Source: Nautiliaceae bacterium
GTDB lineage: Bacteria > Campylobacterota > Campylobacteria > Campylobacterales > Nautiliaceae
DNA length: 43,136 nt
Reading direction: 5' to 3'
Assembly: GCA_027063865.1 (NCBI GenBank)
Contig: JAMOQT010000028.1
Span: 1 to 43,136 of the forward strand
Under the pieces are notes generated by a model. That model searched no databases, had not been told where the DNA came from, and saw nothing but the letters and a program-made list of their open reading frames with translations. A program made the translations under genes and the position numbers. Of the stretch, positions 1 to 8,782 are shown in pieces. Position 1 is the stretch's first letter. Each line of letters starts with the position of its first letter.

Positions 1-1
1 C

Positions 2-745
2 AAAAATGAATATACAAAAAGATTTATTTCAATTTTAAAAGCCAGAAGCAAAATTAAATATATTTCAAACTATCAGTATAAGACGCCTTATAATCCCGTT
101 AATTCCCATAATTCTAAAAGAATCTCTTTTACTTTAGGGCATGATGATATTAATTATGTGAAAATGGGACTTAGACTTTCTTATCATACGTTGATTGATC
201 CTATTGAAGGTTATAAAGTAGGCTCTTCTCTTGCATTTGGAAATTTCGAAGCAATTTTCAAAAATAACGAATTAAAAGTCAATAGAATAGGCCTAGTGGA
301 AATAGAATCCTTAACAAAAAGGGATGAATTTTTTAAACCGGTTTCGTGGAAAGTGTTTGCCGGTTTTTACAGGAAAAACATACATAATAAAAATAAACTC
401 GTATTTGAAATAAACCCCGGCGGGGGATTTACGTATGAGATTAAAAAAGCCTTGGTTTACGCTATGATAAATACGGATATTAATCTTAATTCAGATTACA
501 ATAAAGGTTATAGTTTCGGTGTGGGGATTGAAAGCGGAATTGTTAAATATGACGGTAATAACGCCATAATAATGAATTTGGGTATAAACAGATATTTCTT
601 AGGCGATATTCACACTAAAAGATATTTTAATTTTAATTATAGATTCACGGTAAACGTTCAAAATGCTCTGGCTTTGGATTATAAATTTGAGGATGAATAT
701 CAAATAAACAGAAAAATTGAATTAAATATTTTTCACTATTTTTAA
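2..745 (+). CDS. C-terminal part of a DUF4105-type outer-membrane protein (5' end outside window)
   Basis: The reading frame is open from the left edge, so the gene begins outside the window; a GTG at 158 is internal, because the frame stays open and conserved upstream of it. The visible 247 residues resemble the C-terminal beta-barrel-like region that follows the DUF4105 domain in large proteobacterial envelope proteins: a P..P..H...RI entry, then LRLSYHTLIDPIEGY, then SLTKRDEFFKPVSWKV, and a final aromatic residue (HYF) typical of outer-membrane barrels. Strand-like alternation fills the rest. Function is unknown for the family. The stop overlaps the stop of convergent yaaA by 4 bp and no terminator is visible. 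The family call rests on remembered motifs; the barrel call is supported by the terminal Phe and residue alternation. Confidence 0.65.
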   Translation, partial: KNEYTKRFISILKARSKIKYISNYQYKTPYNPVNSHNSKRISFTLGHDDINYVKMGLRLSYHTLIDPIEGYKVGSSLAFGNFEAIFKNNELKVNRIGLVEIESLTKRDEFFKPVSWKVFAGFYRKNIHNKNKLVFEINPGGGFTYEIKKALVYAMINTDINLNSDYNKGYSFGVGIESGIVKYDGNNAIIMNLGINRYFLGDIHTKRYFNFNYRFTVNVQNALALDYKFEDEYQINRKIELNIFHYF

Positions 746-1440
746 TCAATTTCGCAGACAATTTCTTTAACTTCCTTTTTTTCCTGTATTTCAATGATTT
801 TAATTCCCTCAAACGGGATTTTGAGTACGTCTTCAATTGCTTTTGGCTTATGTTTTGCAATAATTGCGGTTAGTTTTCCCCTGTAGGCTTTTGCAAAATG
901 GCTAATTACTTTGCCATTTTTTATAAATTTAAAAGTAATTGCGTTTTTCGGTTTATAGATTTTTTCATAAAACTTAGCCCTTAAATCGATAAAAGGTTCG
1001 TTTTCGTTTATTTTTTCAAGTATCGGTGCAAAAACGTTATGATGATATGAATATATGTCAAATCCGGGTTTGGAGCCTTGTTTTAAAGTATAATGCGGTA
1101 TTAAATCCCCCGCCCTTATCACCCCGAAAAGATTTGAAAATATAAAAACGTTTTCATCTATCCATTTTTGGGAATTTTTATCAAGGTCTGTATATTTTAA
1201 GTGTTCAAACGCAACTCCTCTATATCTTAAAACGGCTTTTTTGGAAGGTCTTTCAAAAACGCTCGTTTTATCGTCTCCGAAATTTTTAACATCCTGAGTT
1301 GTTTTTAGAAATTCGTCGTATTTTTTAATCGCTTCAATTCTTTTATCGTAAATTTCCGGAAAAATAAAAGAATCTTTTGAAATAGGAGGATTGTCCCCTC
1401 CTAAAGTTTTTCTCTCGCTTGGTGCTAAAAGTATTTTCAT
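742..1440 (-). CDS. yaaA: YaaA family peroxide-stress protein (DUF328/UPF0246)
   Basis: A 232-residue protein matching the YaaA family along its full length: N-terminal MKILLAPSERKTL, then FERPSKKAVLRYRGVAFEHL in the centre, a SNLFGVIRAGDLIPHYTLKQG block, and a C-terminal ITFKFIKNGKVISHFAKAYRG stretch. E. coli YaaA lowers free intracellular iron and limits DNA damage under hydrogen peroxide, and the fold binds DNA; the same role is inferred here. It starts 1 bp downstream of the htrA stop, so it is probably the distal gene of an htrA-yaaA unit, which would pair periplasmic protein quality control with oxidative-stress defence. Length is close to the family norm. Confidence 0.85.
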   Translation of the reverse strand: MKILLAPSERKTLGGDNPPISKDSFIFPEIYDKRIEAIKKYDEFLKTTQDVKNFGDDKTSVFERPSKKAVLRYRGVAFEHLKYTDLDKNSQKWIDENVFIFSNLFGVIRAGDLIPHYTLKQGSKPGFDIYSYHHNVFAPILEKINENEPFIDLRAKFYEKIYKPKNAITFKFIKNGKVISHFAKAYRGKLTAIIAKHKPKAIEDVLKIPFEGIKIIEIQEKKEVKEIVCEID

Positions 1441-1441
1441 T

Positions 1442-2827
1442 TTATAACTGGACTATAAAAATTGAATTTTCTCTTTTTATTTCAAGCAAAGCGTCGCCTC
1501 TGTCAAGGTCTTTTAACTCTTTTTTAAGCTCATCAATTGATTTTACTTCAATCCATTTGCCGGTTTTTACCGTTTTAACTTTTAATATTATGTCGCCTTT
1601 TTTTAATCCTGCTATTGCCGGATATGTATTAGGTGAAACATTATCGATTACGATTTTGTTTTTATCTTCTTTGAGTGTTACGCCTTCAAGAAGTTTTATG
1701 TTTTCAACGGTTTCTTTTTTTGTTTTAAGCGCTTTTAGTTTTGCGGTTAATGTAATGTATCTGCCATTTCTGTAAACTTTGATATTTACTTTTGTATCGG
1801 GACCTTTAAAGGCAATTTTGTTTCTAAGTTCTCCTGCATTTTTAACCTCTTCACCATCAACCGCTACTATAATGTCCCCCGGTTTAAATCCGGCGGCCTC
1901 GGCTGCGCTTTTAGGTTCTACTTTGTTTACTAGTACACCGTGGTCTATTCCGTAAAGTTTTGCTTTGGAAGAATCTATATTGCTTATCATTACGCCTAAA
2001 TATCCCCTGACTACTTTTCCGTGTTTGATTAGGGATGTAATTACAAATTTCATCATATTGCTTGGAATTGCAAAACCTATACCGTTATTTCCACCGCTTC
2101 TACTGATAATTGCAGAATTTATGCCTATAAGCCTTCCTTTTAGGTCAACTAATGCCCCTCCGCTGTTTCCGGGGTTGATGGCGGCGTCCGTTTGAATGAA
2201 GTTTTCATAATCGTTAAGTCCTATTGACGTTCTATTGAGTGCGCTTACAATTCCGTGTGTAACGGTTTCTCCAAGTCCGAACGGATTTCCGACGGCAAGA
2301 ACGATATCTCCTACTTTTATTTTGCTTGAATCGGCAATTGTTATGGGTTTTAAATCTTTTGCGTCTATTTTAATAATTGCAATATCCGTTTTCGGATCCG
2401 TTCCTATAAGTTTTGCTGTGTATTTTCTTCCGTCATGAAGTTTTACGATTATTTTTGTAGCTCCGGTCACTACATGGTTGTTTGTGACGATATAACCGTC
2501 TTTTGTAACTATAACACCGCTTCCAAGAGCGTGTTCTTTATGCTCTTTGGGCTCTTTTGGAATTGTGCCGAAGGGTCCGAAAAATTTTTTAAAAAAGGGG
2601 TCTTCAAAAAATCTTCTGAACTGTTCGGGGATTTTAGTTTTTACGATTTTTTCCGTTGAAATATTTACAACGCTTGGGATTACTTTTTTAACCACCGAAG
2701 AATATGACATAACGGGGTTGTTTAAATTCGGTGCAATTCTTTGAATATCTGAATTATCGGTTTGTAAATTTAAATTTCCCGCCATTAAAGCCACACTTAC
2801 GCTTACAGCTAAAATCAGTTTTTTCAT
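1442..2827 (-). CDS. htrA: HtrA/DegP/DegQ periplasmic serine protease-chaperone
   Basis: A 461-residue secreted serine protease. A signal peptide (MKKLILAVSVSVALMAG) is followed by a trypsin-like domain with the catalytic triad His118 (TNNHVV), Asp148 (TDIAIIK) and Ser222 (NPGNSGGAL). Two PDZ domains follow: one starting near residue 275 (RGYLGVMI...GFKPGDIIVAVDG) and a second near 385 (EGVTLKEDKN...GLKKGDIILKV). Known role: degradation and refolding of damaged envelope proteins. The start is well supported by an AAGGAGCGGAA ribosome-binding site directly upstream. Two AT-rich -10-like hexamers lie within 50 bp upstream on the minus strand, but none stands out. Length and domain order are normal for DegP/DegQ. 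Confidence 0.95.
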   Translation of the reverse strand: MKKLILAVSVSVALMAGNLNLQTDNSDIQRIAPNLNNPVMSYSSVVKKVIPSVVNISTEKIVKTKIPEQFRRFFEDPFFKKFFGPFGTIPKEPKEHKEHALGSGVIVTKDGYIVTNNHVVTGATKIIVKLHDGRKYTAKLIGTDPKTDIAIIKIDAKDLKPITIADSSKIKVGDIVLAVGNPFGLGETVTHGIVSALNRTSIGLNDYENFIQTDAAINPGNSGGALVDLKGRLIGINSAIISRSGGNNGIGFAIPSNMMKFVITSLIKHGKVVRGYLGVMISNIDSSKAKLYGIDHGVLVNKVEPKSAAEAAGFKPGDIIVAVDGEEVKNAGELRNKIAFKGPDTKVNIKVYRNGRYITLTAKLKALKTKKETVENIKLLEGVTLKEDKNKIVIDNVSPNTYPAIAGLKKGDIILKVKTVKTGKWIEVKSIDELKKELKDLDRGDALLEIKRENSIFIVQL

Positions 2828-2925
2828 TTCCGCTCCTTAAAAGTTGTTTTTATACCGTCAGTATATAACAATAGGGTTAAAAATGAATTAAAAATATTAA
2901 ATTTCTTAAAGTTTGCTTAAAGGAA

Positions 2926-3034
2926 TATAATGACAATTCCAAAAATAAATGTAACATTTATTTTTAGAGTGAAAGAGGGTGAAAAAAAGATATTTTTCAG
3001 AGGGTTCAATTCATAATTATTTAGCCTCTTTCAC
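2926..3034. other. Intergenic palindrome and stem region between htrA and the riboflavin synthase gene
   Basis: The 203-bp gap holds several nested signals. A rightward TATAAT lies at 2926-2931. A perfect inverted repeat with 12-nt arms (AAAAATAAATGT) and a 1-nt centre occupies 2941-2965. A second pair, GTGAAAGAGG at 2969-2978 and its complement at 3025-3034, encloses a 46-nt loop. The second arm overlaps the riboflavin synthase stop codon. The loop holds the string CAGAGGGTTCAATT, repeated with one change near 14271. This may be an operator, a leftward transcript end or a small RNA; nothing here is coding. Confidence 0.4.
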
Positions 3035-3636
3035 CACCAGGCAAGTATTTTTTCGTTTATATCTTCGGGAGAGTGTTTTAACATATGATAGATATACCTT
3101 GCAAACATATCGGTTTCGATGTTTACTTTTTGGTGGAGTTTATAAGTTTTAAATAGAGTGTTTTCAAATGTATGCGGGATAATTGTCAGTCTGAATCTGT
3201 CGGTGAAAACTTCGTTTACGGTAAGACTTACACCGTCAATTGCAATCGAGCCTTTCGGGGCTATGTATTTCATAATTTTCGGGTCCGTTTTTATAATTAC
3301 ATCGTAAGAATTTGCGTTTTTTTTGATTTGAAGTATTTCGCCTGTTGCATCCACATGTCCCTGAATCAGATGACCGTCTATTCTGTCGCCAAAGCGCAGG
3401 GCCGGTTCGATATGCACTTCTTTACCCGTCTGATAGTTTTCAAGAGGTATAATTTTTTGGGTTTCGGGGGATAATTCCACCTCAAAACCGTCAGGGTATA
3501 TTTTCGTAGCTGTCAGGCACACTCCGTTTATTGCGATACTGTCTCCAATTTGAGGTCTGTATTTTGACAAAAGCCTTAATTTGTTGTTTGAAAAACTTTT
3601 TATTTTTGCCTTTTCTCTTATAAGTCCGTTAAACAT
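3031..3636 (-). CDS. ribE: Riboflavin synthase alpha chain
   Basis: Catalyses dismutation of two 6,7-dimethyl-8-ribityllumazine molecules to riboflavin. The protein has the two tandem lumazine-binding halves of the family, each with the signature G(D/S)SIAI(N/D)GV(C/S)LT (about residues 31-44 and 127-140), and GHLIQGHVDATG between them. I chose ATG at 3636 (MFNGLIRE) rather than the GTG two codons upstream at 3642: the family begins M-F-(T/N)-G, and the AAGAGG ribosome-binding site would overlap the GTG but sits 5 nt before the ATG. That gives 201 residues, normal length. No other riboflavin gene is in the window and no FMN riboswitch is visible upstream. Confidence 0.93.
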   Translation of the reverse strand: MFNGLIREKAKIKSFSNNKLRLLSKYRPQIGDSIAINGVCLTATKIYPDGFEVELSPETQKIIPLENYQTGKEVHIEPALRFGDRIDGHLIQGHVDATGEILQIKKNANSYDVIIKTDPKIMKYIAPKGSIAIDGVSLTVNEVFTDRFRLTIIPHTFENTLFKTYKLHQKVNIETDMFARYIYHMLKHSPEDINEKILAWW

Positions 3637-3703
3637 TTTCACCTCTTGATATTATTTTCTAATTATATTATAATTCAAATAATGGGTTGCGGATTCGCGG
3701 CCG

Positions 3704-3719
3704 CAGGGTGCTTACCCTG
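3704..3719 (-). terminator. Hairpin after the DUF3800 gene
   Basis: A perfect 6-bp stem (CAGGGT/ACCCTG) with a GCTT loop lies immediately downstream of the DUF3800 stop codon on the minus strand. It is followed by an unusually GC-rich patch for this genome (3693-3703, containing GCGGCCGC) rather than a T-run, so it is not a textbook intrinsic terminator. Confidence 0.35.
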
Positions 3720-4445
3720 TTAGGGAAATATCTTAATTCCGTAGTTTTTATATGTTCCATTGACTTTTCTGAATTTACTCTTAATTATTTCAAATGCTTT
3801 ATTATTTTGATCAGGTTTTAAGTATTTTCTGCCTATTGGTCTTGCTATTAAATTAGCTAGTTGCATACCGTCGGAGTTAATTTGTTTATTCGCGATTATA
3901 AGCTCGAAAGGTAAAATAGTTTTAAAATAATTATTGTTAATAATATTTTGAAATTCTTTTTTAAGTTCTTCGTCCTCTTTTCGTCCTCTGGCTTCAACGA
4001 TTATATGTGTTGTTTTGTTTATCTGATTTTTTTCTCGTAAAAACAAATATAATCTTTCAATTAAAAATTTCAAAGAAATATCATATGGGTTTTCAGGAGT
4101 TTCGTATTTTGTCTTTAGTTTATTTTTATCTATTATACAGCCCAGAATGGTACATTTTGTTTTGTCTATAATTTCTGTTAATTCGGAAAGAAACAGTTCT
4201 TTTTTTTCTTTTGTTTTTAAAATTTTAAACGGGCCTTTTTCTCTTCTTATCTCATTTTCATGTAAAATAACCGTATCGTATCCGAAATGTTTAAATTTGA
4301 AATTTTTAAATTCTTTTACAAGCTGAAGGTAGTCATTTTTTTTAAAGATTACAAATACCAAAACAAATATGGGATAATCTTTGTCTATAGAAGTTAAAGA
4401 ATGGTCGCCGCTTTCATCGACATAAACTATATAATCGCTAAACAT
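3720..4445 (-). CDS. DUF3800 domain protein
   Basis: A 241-residue DUF3800 protein: the diagnostic N-terminal DYIVYVDESGDHS motif (an acidic, RNase H-like first strand), a middle EIRREKGPFKIL region, and a C-terminal block QINSDGMQLANLIARPIGR whose acidic residue fits the last part of the predicted active site. The family is uncharacterised but has been proposed as an RNase H-fold nuclease and is often found near mobile or defence genes. Here the ATG overlaps the stop of the upstream dihydrouridine synthase gene as TAATG, so its translation is coupled to a tRNA-modification gene. That may reflect a role in RNA metabolism or simply insertion at the operon end. Function unknown. Confidence 0.8.
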   Translation of the reverse strand: MFSDYIVYVDESGDHSLTSIDKDYPIFVLVFVIFKKNDYLQLVKEFKNFKFKHFGYDTVILHENEIRREKGPFKILKTKEKKELFLSELTEIIDKTKCTILGCIIDKNKLKTKYETPENPYDISLKFLIERLYLFLREKNQINKTTHIIVEARGRKEDEELKKEFQNIINNNYFKTILPFELIIANKQINSDGMQLANLIARPIGRKYLKPDQNNKAFEIIKSKFRKVNGTYKNYGIKIFP

Positions 4446-5383
4446 TAAAAATACTCCTCAATAAGCTCTCTTGCGGTATCCGGGTCTTTTACGCTATTCA
4501 TTTTGCTTCTAAATTCACTGGCTTTTGCAATGCCTTTAGAATATGCATGGGCGTGTTTTCTAAAGAGTATCACGCCGTATTCCCCGTACCAGTAAATCAT
4601 CTGATTGAAATGTTCGAGTATTACTTCTTTTTTCTGTTCGGGGGTAATGCTGCCTTTTTGTTTCATTTCAAGAAATATCCAAGGTTTTCCAACAGCACCC
4701 CTTCCGATTGAAACACCTGCTGCCTCTGTATAATCCAAAACAAATTTCGCTTTTTCATAATCGGTAATGTCTCCGTTTGCGATTACAGGAATATTGACGG
4801 CTTTAACACCTTTTTTTATTTCGTCATAGTTGGCGTTTCCTTTATACATCTGTTTAACGTATCTTCCGTGAATTGTTAAAAATGTTATGCCTAAATCTTC
4901 AAGCAGTTTAGCTCTGTCTTCTACCACGCTTTTGTCAAATCCTATGCGCATTTTTGCGCTTACCGGTTTTTTTGAAGTTTTGACTATTGTATTTACTAAT
5001 TCTTTTAAAAAATTTCTGTTTTCATCTTTAAGAAGCACTCCCCCAAATCCGCTGCGTCTGGCTTTATTTACGGGACAGCCGAGATTGATGTCAATACCGT
5101 CTATCCAATCTGTTTCGTTTATAATTTCGACGGCTTTTACGGCATTTTCAATATTGTTTGCGGCGATTTGAATAAAATAGGGCTTTTCAAGGGGGGATTT
5201 TTGCATCATTTTTGTTGTTTTTTCATTATGGTAGGCAACGGCGTTTACGTTTATCATTTCTGAAAAAGTCATATCGCATCCGAATTTTTTAACAACGCTT
5301 CTAAAAGGCAAATCCGTATACCCTGCAAGGGGGGCTAGGAAAAAATAGGGAGGGTCAGATTTCAGAATCGATATATTCGTCAA
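4445..5383 (-). CDS. dus: tRNA-dihydrouridine synthase (DusB-like)
   Basis: An FMN-dependent TIM-barrel enzyme that reduces uridine to dihydrouridine in tRNA D-loops. The signatures are clear: APLAGYTDLPFR at residues 17-28, DINLGCPVNKARRSGFG with catalytic Cys103, SAKMRIGFD, TIHGRYVKQMYKG, VIANGDI and SIGRGAVGKPWIF (phosphate binding). At 312 residues it has normal DusB length. The start lies inside the last 29 bp of the upstream membrane-protein gene, and the stop overlaps the DUF3800 start, so it sits mid-operon with translational coupling. Which U position it modifies cannot be read from the sequence. Confidence 0.92.
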   Translation of the reverse strand: MTNISILKSDPPYFFLAPLAGYTDLPFRSVVKKFGCDMTFSEMINVNAVAYHNEKTTKMMQKSPLEKPYFIQIAANNIENAVKAVEIINETDWIDGIDINLGCPVNKARRSGFGGVLLKDENRNFLKELVNTIVKTSKKPVSAKMRIGFDKSVVEDRAKLLEDLGITFLTIHGRYVKQMYKGNANYDEIKKGVKAVNIPVIANGDITDYEKAKFVLDYTEAAGVSIGRGAVGKPWIFLEMKQKGSITPEQKKEVILEHFNQMIYWYGEYGVILFRKHAHAYSKGIAKASEFRSKMNSVKDPDTARELIEEYF

Positions 5384-6278
5384 TATCAGCCTTTATTCCG
5401 GCTTCACGGAGTTTTAAGAAAAATTCGAAAAATTTCAGTTCGTTTTCTTCTATAAGCTCTTTTGCTTTTTCAATGTGTTCATATTTTAATGCAAGATATG
5501 CGCTTCCCCATTTTAGAGGCTCTATAATTTCAAATTCCCTGTCTGGGTCAAGCGTTTGATGAATGCTTTTAGCTATTTCTATCTCCTCTTTAGGAGTAAG
5601 TTTTGCTTTTTTAAGCAACAATTTAACATCGCTATCTTTTAAATGCGCTTTTATAATTTCAATGTCTATTTCATAGTCATATTTTAATATTTCACTAATA
5701 TTAGCGGTTTTGGCGTATATCTTAAATGCAAGTTTTTTCAATTCTTCATTTTTATATTTCTTAAGTACCTCTTTGGCAAAGTTTTCGTCTTTATTGAGTC
5801 TGTTTTTTATGTTTTGAATAAACCACGGATTGTTTTCGTTTAATTTATATTTGCTGATTTCTATAACTTCTCCGTTCATAAGTTTTTCAATGTCTTCTAA
5901 AAATTCAAATTTTTCACATTTTTTGGGTTCGATTTGCAGTCCCTTGATGTTATTTACGAAATTGTTACAGTGTTTTAAAATTTTAACCTCTTTTTTGAGA
6001 GGGTCCTTGTAAAGAATTCTGTTTTTAATGTTTGTTGTTAAAATTTCTATCTCTTTTTGGATGTTTTTTTTGTAAAAATACTCTTTTATATTCAATATAC
6101 CGAAAAATATCAGTGAAAAAAGAAAAAATATACCCAAAAATATCGCCGTCCATATGGCGTTTGGCAGTGTAACGGGTATGCCAAATAGGTTAAATGTCGT
6201 AAAGGCGTTGTTTTCAATATAAACAAGCAGTGTGATTAAAGCAATTAGTATAATGCTAAAAATGGTGTATTTTTTCAT
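5355..6278 (-). CDS. Conserved membrane-anchored protein of unknown function
   Basis: A 307-residue protein not recognised beyond its architecture. Two N-terminal membrane helices (about residues 4-20 and 38-62) form a hairpin, and the rest is a Lys/Glu-rich, strongly helical cytoplasmic region with leucine-rich helix pairs reminiscent of HEAT/TPR-like solenoids (KNEELKKLAFKIYAKTANISEIL; SDVKLLLKKAKLTPKEEI). No enzymatic motif is visible. It overlaps the dus gene by 29 bp and starts 5 bp after the dksA stop, so it belongs to the thiE-to-DUF3800 leftward run. A scaffold or LapA-like envelope role is possible but unsupported. Confidence 0.7.
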   Translation of the reverse strand: MKKYTIFSIILIALITLLVYIENNAFTTFNLFGIPVTLPNAIWTAIFLGIFFLFSLIFFGILNIKEYFYKKNIQKEIEILTTNIKNRILYKDPLKKEVKILKHCNNFVNNIKGLQIEPKKCEKFEFLEDIEKLMNGEVIEISKYKLNENNPWFIQNIKNRLNKDENFAKEVLKKYKNEELKKLAFKIYAKTANISEILKYDYEIDIEIIKAHLKDSDVKLLLKKAKLTPKEEIEIAKSIHQTLDPDREFEIIEPLKWGSAYLALKYEHIEKAKELIEENELKFFEFFLKLREAGIKADIDEYIDSEI

Positions 6279-6283
6279 TTTTG

Positions 6284-6637
6284 TTATTTTCCTTCTTTTT
6301 CGATAATTTCTCTACATATTATACAATATTTTGCGTAAGGTTTGATTTTAAGTCTGGCTTCTTGAATAGGGTCTTCACACATTTCACAAATTCCATAAGT
6401 ACCTTCATCTATTTTTTTTAGGGCTTCATTAATCTCTTCAAGTTCCTTTTTTTGATTTATATATATCTGGTAATCCCTGCCGCTGTCCATGCTTGCCGCT
6501 GCAAAATCGGCTTCATCGTTTACTTCGCATTTGTTTATGTCTTTTATTTCGTTTGAAAGACTGCTTAATATTTTTTCAAGTTCGGCTTTTCTTAAAAGCA
6601 GCATTTCCTTGTATAAGTGATACTTTTTCATATTCAT
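6284..6637 (-). CDS. dksA: DksA/TraR-type zinc-finger transcription factor
   Basis: A 117-residue DksA-family protein that would bind the RNA polymerase secondary channel and modulate initiation with ppGpp. It has an N-terminal coiled coil whose tip bears acidic residues (EVNDEADFAAASMD), followed by the C4 zinc finger GICEMCEDPI...KYCIICRE with all four cysteines. It is shorter than E. coli DksA (151 residues), as is usual in Campylobacterota. The ATG at 6637 follows a strong GGAG-AAGGA site; a second ATG two codons in is possible. It lies between rlmH and the membrane-protein gene with gaps of 5-9 bp. Confidence 0.88.
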   Translation of the reverse strand: MNMKKYHLYKEMLLLRKAELEKILSSLSNEIKDINKCEVNDEADFAAASMDSGRDYQIYINQKKELEEINEALKKIDEGTYGICEMCEDPIQEARLKIKPYAKYCIICREIIEKEGK

Positions 6638-7023
6638 TCCTTCTCCTTATTTGTGATATGGGTGATTGTTTTTTATGCTTAACCCCCTGTATATTTGCTC
6701 AAACAGTACTAATTTTGCAATTTTATGGCTCATGGTAAGAGGACTCAGCGATATATTGATTCCGTTTTTTTTAAATTCGTCCTCAAAGCCCCAGGCACCC
6801 GCTATAAAAAAGTTAATTTTAGAGTGCTCGAAAATATTTGCAAATTCATAAGAGTCCATTAACTTTCCATCAGGAGTCAATATAACGTTATATCCGTCAT
6901 TAACGTATTTTGCAAACATTTTAGAATACTCTTTTTGAGGAGTGTCTGATTTGGCAAGTTTATTGGAGTATAAAGTGTGGTTTTTTATATTGGCAAAAGG
7001 TTTTGATTTTTTTATAAAATCGT

Positions 7024-7710
<687 letters not shown>

Positions 7711-7727
7711 AAGCAGCCTTTTTGGGA

Positions 7728-7756
7728 ATTATAGTATAAAGTTGTGAAGTTGTGAA
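7728..7756 (-). promoter_or_regulatory. Promoter of the thiE operon, -35 inside an octamer repeat
   Basis: On the minus strand TATAAT lies at 7728-7733, and TTCACA (5 of 6 match to TTGACA) at 7751-7756, with exactly 17 bp between. The TTCACA is supplied by the octamer array starting at 7740. The predicted transcript start is about 10 nt upstream of the thiE ATG. No TPP riboswitch is seen. Confidence 0.5.
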
Positions 7757-7803
7757 GTGGATAAGTTGTGAAGTTGTGAAGTTGTGAAGTCGTGAAGTTG
7801 TAA
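7740..7803. repeat. Octamer tandem array upstream of thiE
   Basis: Eight consecutive 8-bp units, mostly AGTTGTGA with variants AGTGGATA, AGTCGTGA and AGTTGTAA. The array begins 6 bp upstream of the thiE -10 hexamer. The rest of the accD-thiE gap (7804-7930) has no ORF; it holds a short inverted repeat, CCACAC-TTTG-GTGTGG, around 7865-7880, with no T-run. Confidence 0.9.
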
Positions 7804-7930
7804 AAGCAATTATAAAAGACAATATTGCATATATTTTGCTTTAAGCTATGGTGGGGTTGGCCACACTTTGGTGTGGGGGCTTTGTGCTTTCAGCTTTTAG
7901 TATGTTGTGAAGGGAAGCGGTTGGAAAAAA

Positions 7931-8779
7931 TTAACTTGCTTCTTTTAAGGTGTATTTTAAGAGGTTACCGATAGTGTCTTTTAGTTCGTTTCTTTTTATA
8001 ACCATGTCAATCAGTCCATGTTCGAGCAGGAATTCAGCTCTTTGGAATCCTTCGGGCAAATCTTCGCCTATTGTCTGTTTGATAACCCTAGGACCTGCAA
8101 ATCCTATAATGGCGCCGGGTTCTGCTATTATAAAGTCTCCTAAAAATGCAAAACTTGCACTTACCCCTCCGAATGTCGGATCTGTTAAAACGGAAATATA
8201 AGGCAGGTTGTGTTCAGCAAGACTTGCAAGGGCTGCCGAAGTTTTCGCCATCTGCATTAGAGAAAACGTACTCTCCTGCATTCTAGCCCCGCCTGACGTT
8301 GATACGATAACAACTCCCTGATTTTTTTCAATAGCCCTGTTTACGGCTCTGACAATCTTTTCACCTTCAACGCTTCCCAAACTACCTCCCATAAAAGCAA
8401 AATCAAACACCACAAGTTGTGTGGGAATATTGTTTATTTTACACTCTCCGCTAATAACGGATGATTTTCTTCCTGTTTTTTTGAAATTTTCCTCTATTCT
8501 TTTTTTGTAGCTTTTTTTATCCACAAAATGTAGCGGGTCGTTGGGTTCAAGGTTTTTATCCATTTCTACAAAAGTCCCTTCGTCTGTAAGAAGCTTTATT
8601 CTGTCTTCCGCATTCATTCTGAAATGATATTCGCATTTAGGACATGTGTTGAATTCTTTTTGCACCTCTTTATAAAAACTAATAGCACCGCATACGGGAC
8701 ATTTTATCCATGTTGTGCTTTTTTCCTGTTTGGTTGGTTGAGGTTTTTTGAATTTTTTTAAGAAACTGCTAAATCCCAT
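7931..8779 (-). CDS. accD: Acetyl-CoA carboxylase carboxyltransferase subunit beta
   Basis: The beta half of the carboxyltransferase that moves CO2 from carboxybiotin to acetyl-CoA in fatty-acid synthesis. The 282-residue protein has the N-terminal C4 zinc ribbon (Cys27, Cys30, Cys46, Cys49) and the crotonase-like core with VSTSGGARMQES, LTDPTFGGVSASFAFLGD and GFAGPRVIKQTIGEDLPEGFQRAEFL. It is the last gene of a leftward dcd-pyrF-dsbC-IMPase-accD run, 3 bp after the phosphatase gene. accB and accC lie divergently 3 kb away; accA is not in the window. Confidence 0.96.
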   Translation of the reverse strand: MGFSSFLKKFKKPQPTKQEKSTTWIKCPVCGAISFYKEVQKEFNTCPKCEYHFRMNAEDRIKLLTDEGTFVEMDKNLEPNDPLHFVDKKSYKKRIEENFKKTGRKSSVISGECKINNIPTQLVVFDFAFMGGSLGSVEGEKIVRAVNRAIEKNQGVVIVSTSGGARMQESTFSLMQMAKTSAALASLAEHNLPYISVLTDPTFGGVSASFAFLGDFIIAEPGAIIGFAGPRVIKQTIGEDLPEGFQRAEFLLEHGLIDMVIKRNELKDTIGNLLKYTLKEAS

Positions 8780-8782
8780 TGT

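Noticed and set aside
645-860. 71-residue leftward frame across the DUF4105-type and yaaA 3' ends
   Set aside because: It overlaps two genes in other frames and is merely Lys-rich low complexity.
1419-1775. 118-residue open frame antisense to the 3' end of htrA
   Set aside because: It is a shadow of the second PDZ domain, Ser/Phe-rich, with no recognisable domain.
7711-7930. TPP riboswitch upstream of thiE
   Set aside because: No THI-box-like conserved blocks were found; the gap holds the octamer array and a short stem, and the promoter is too close to the ATG for a riboswitch.
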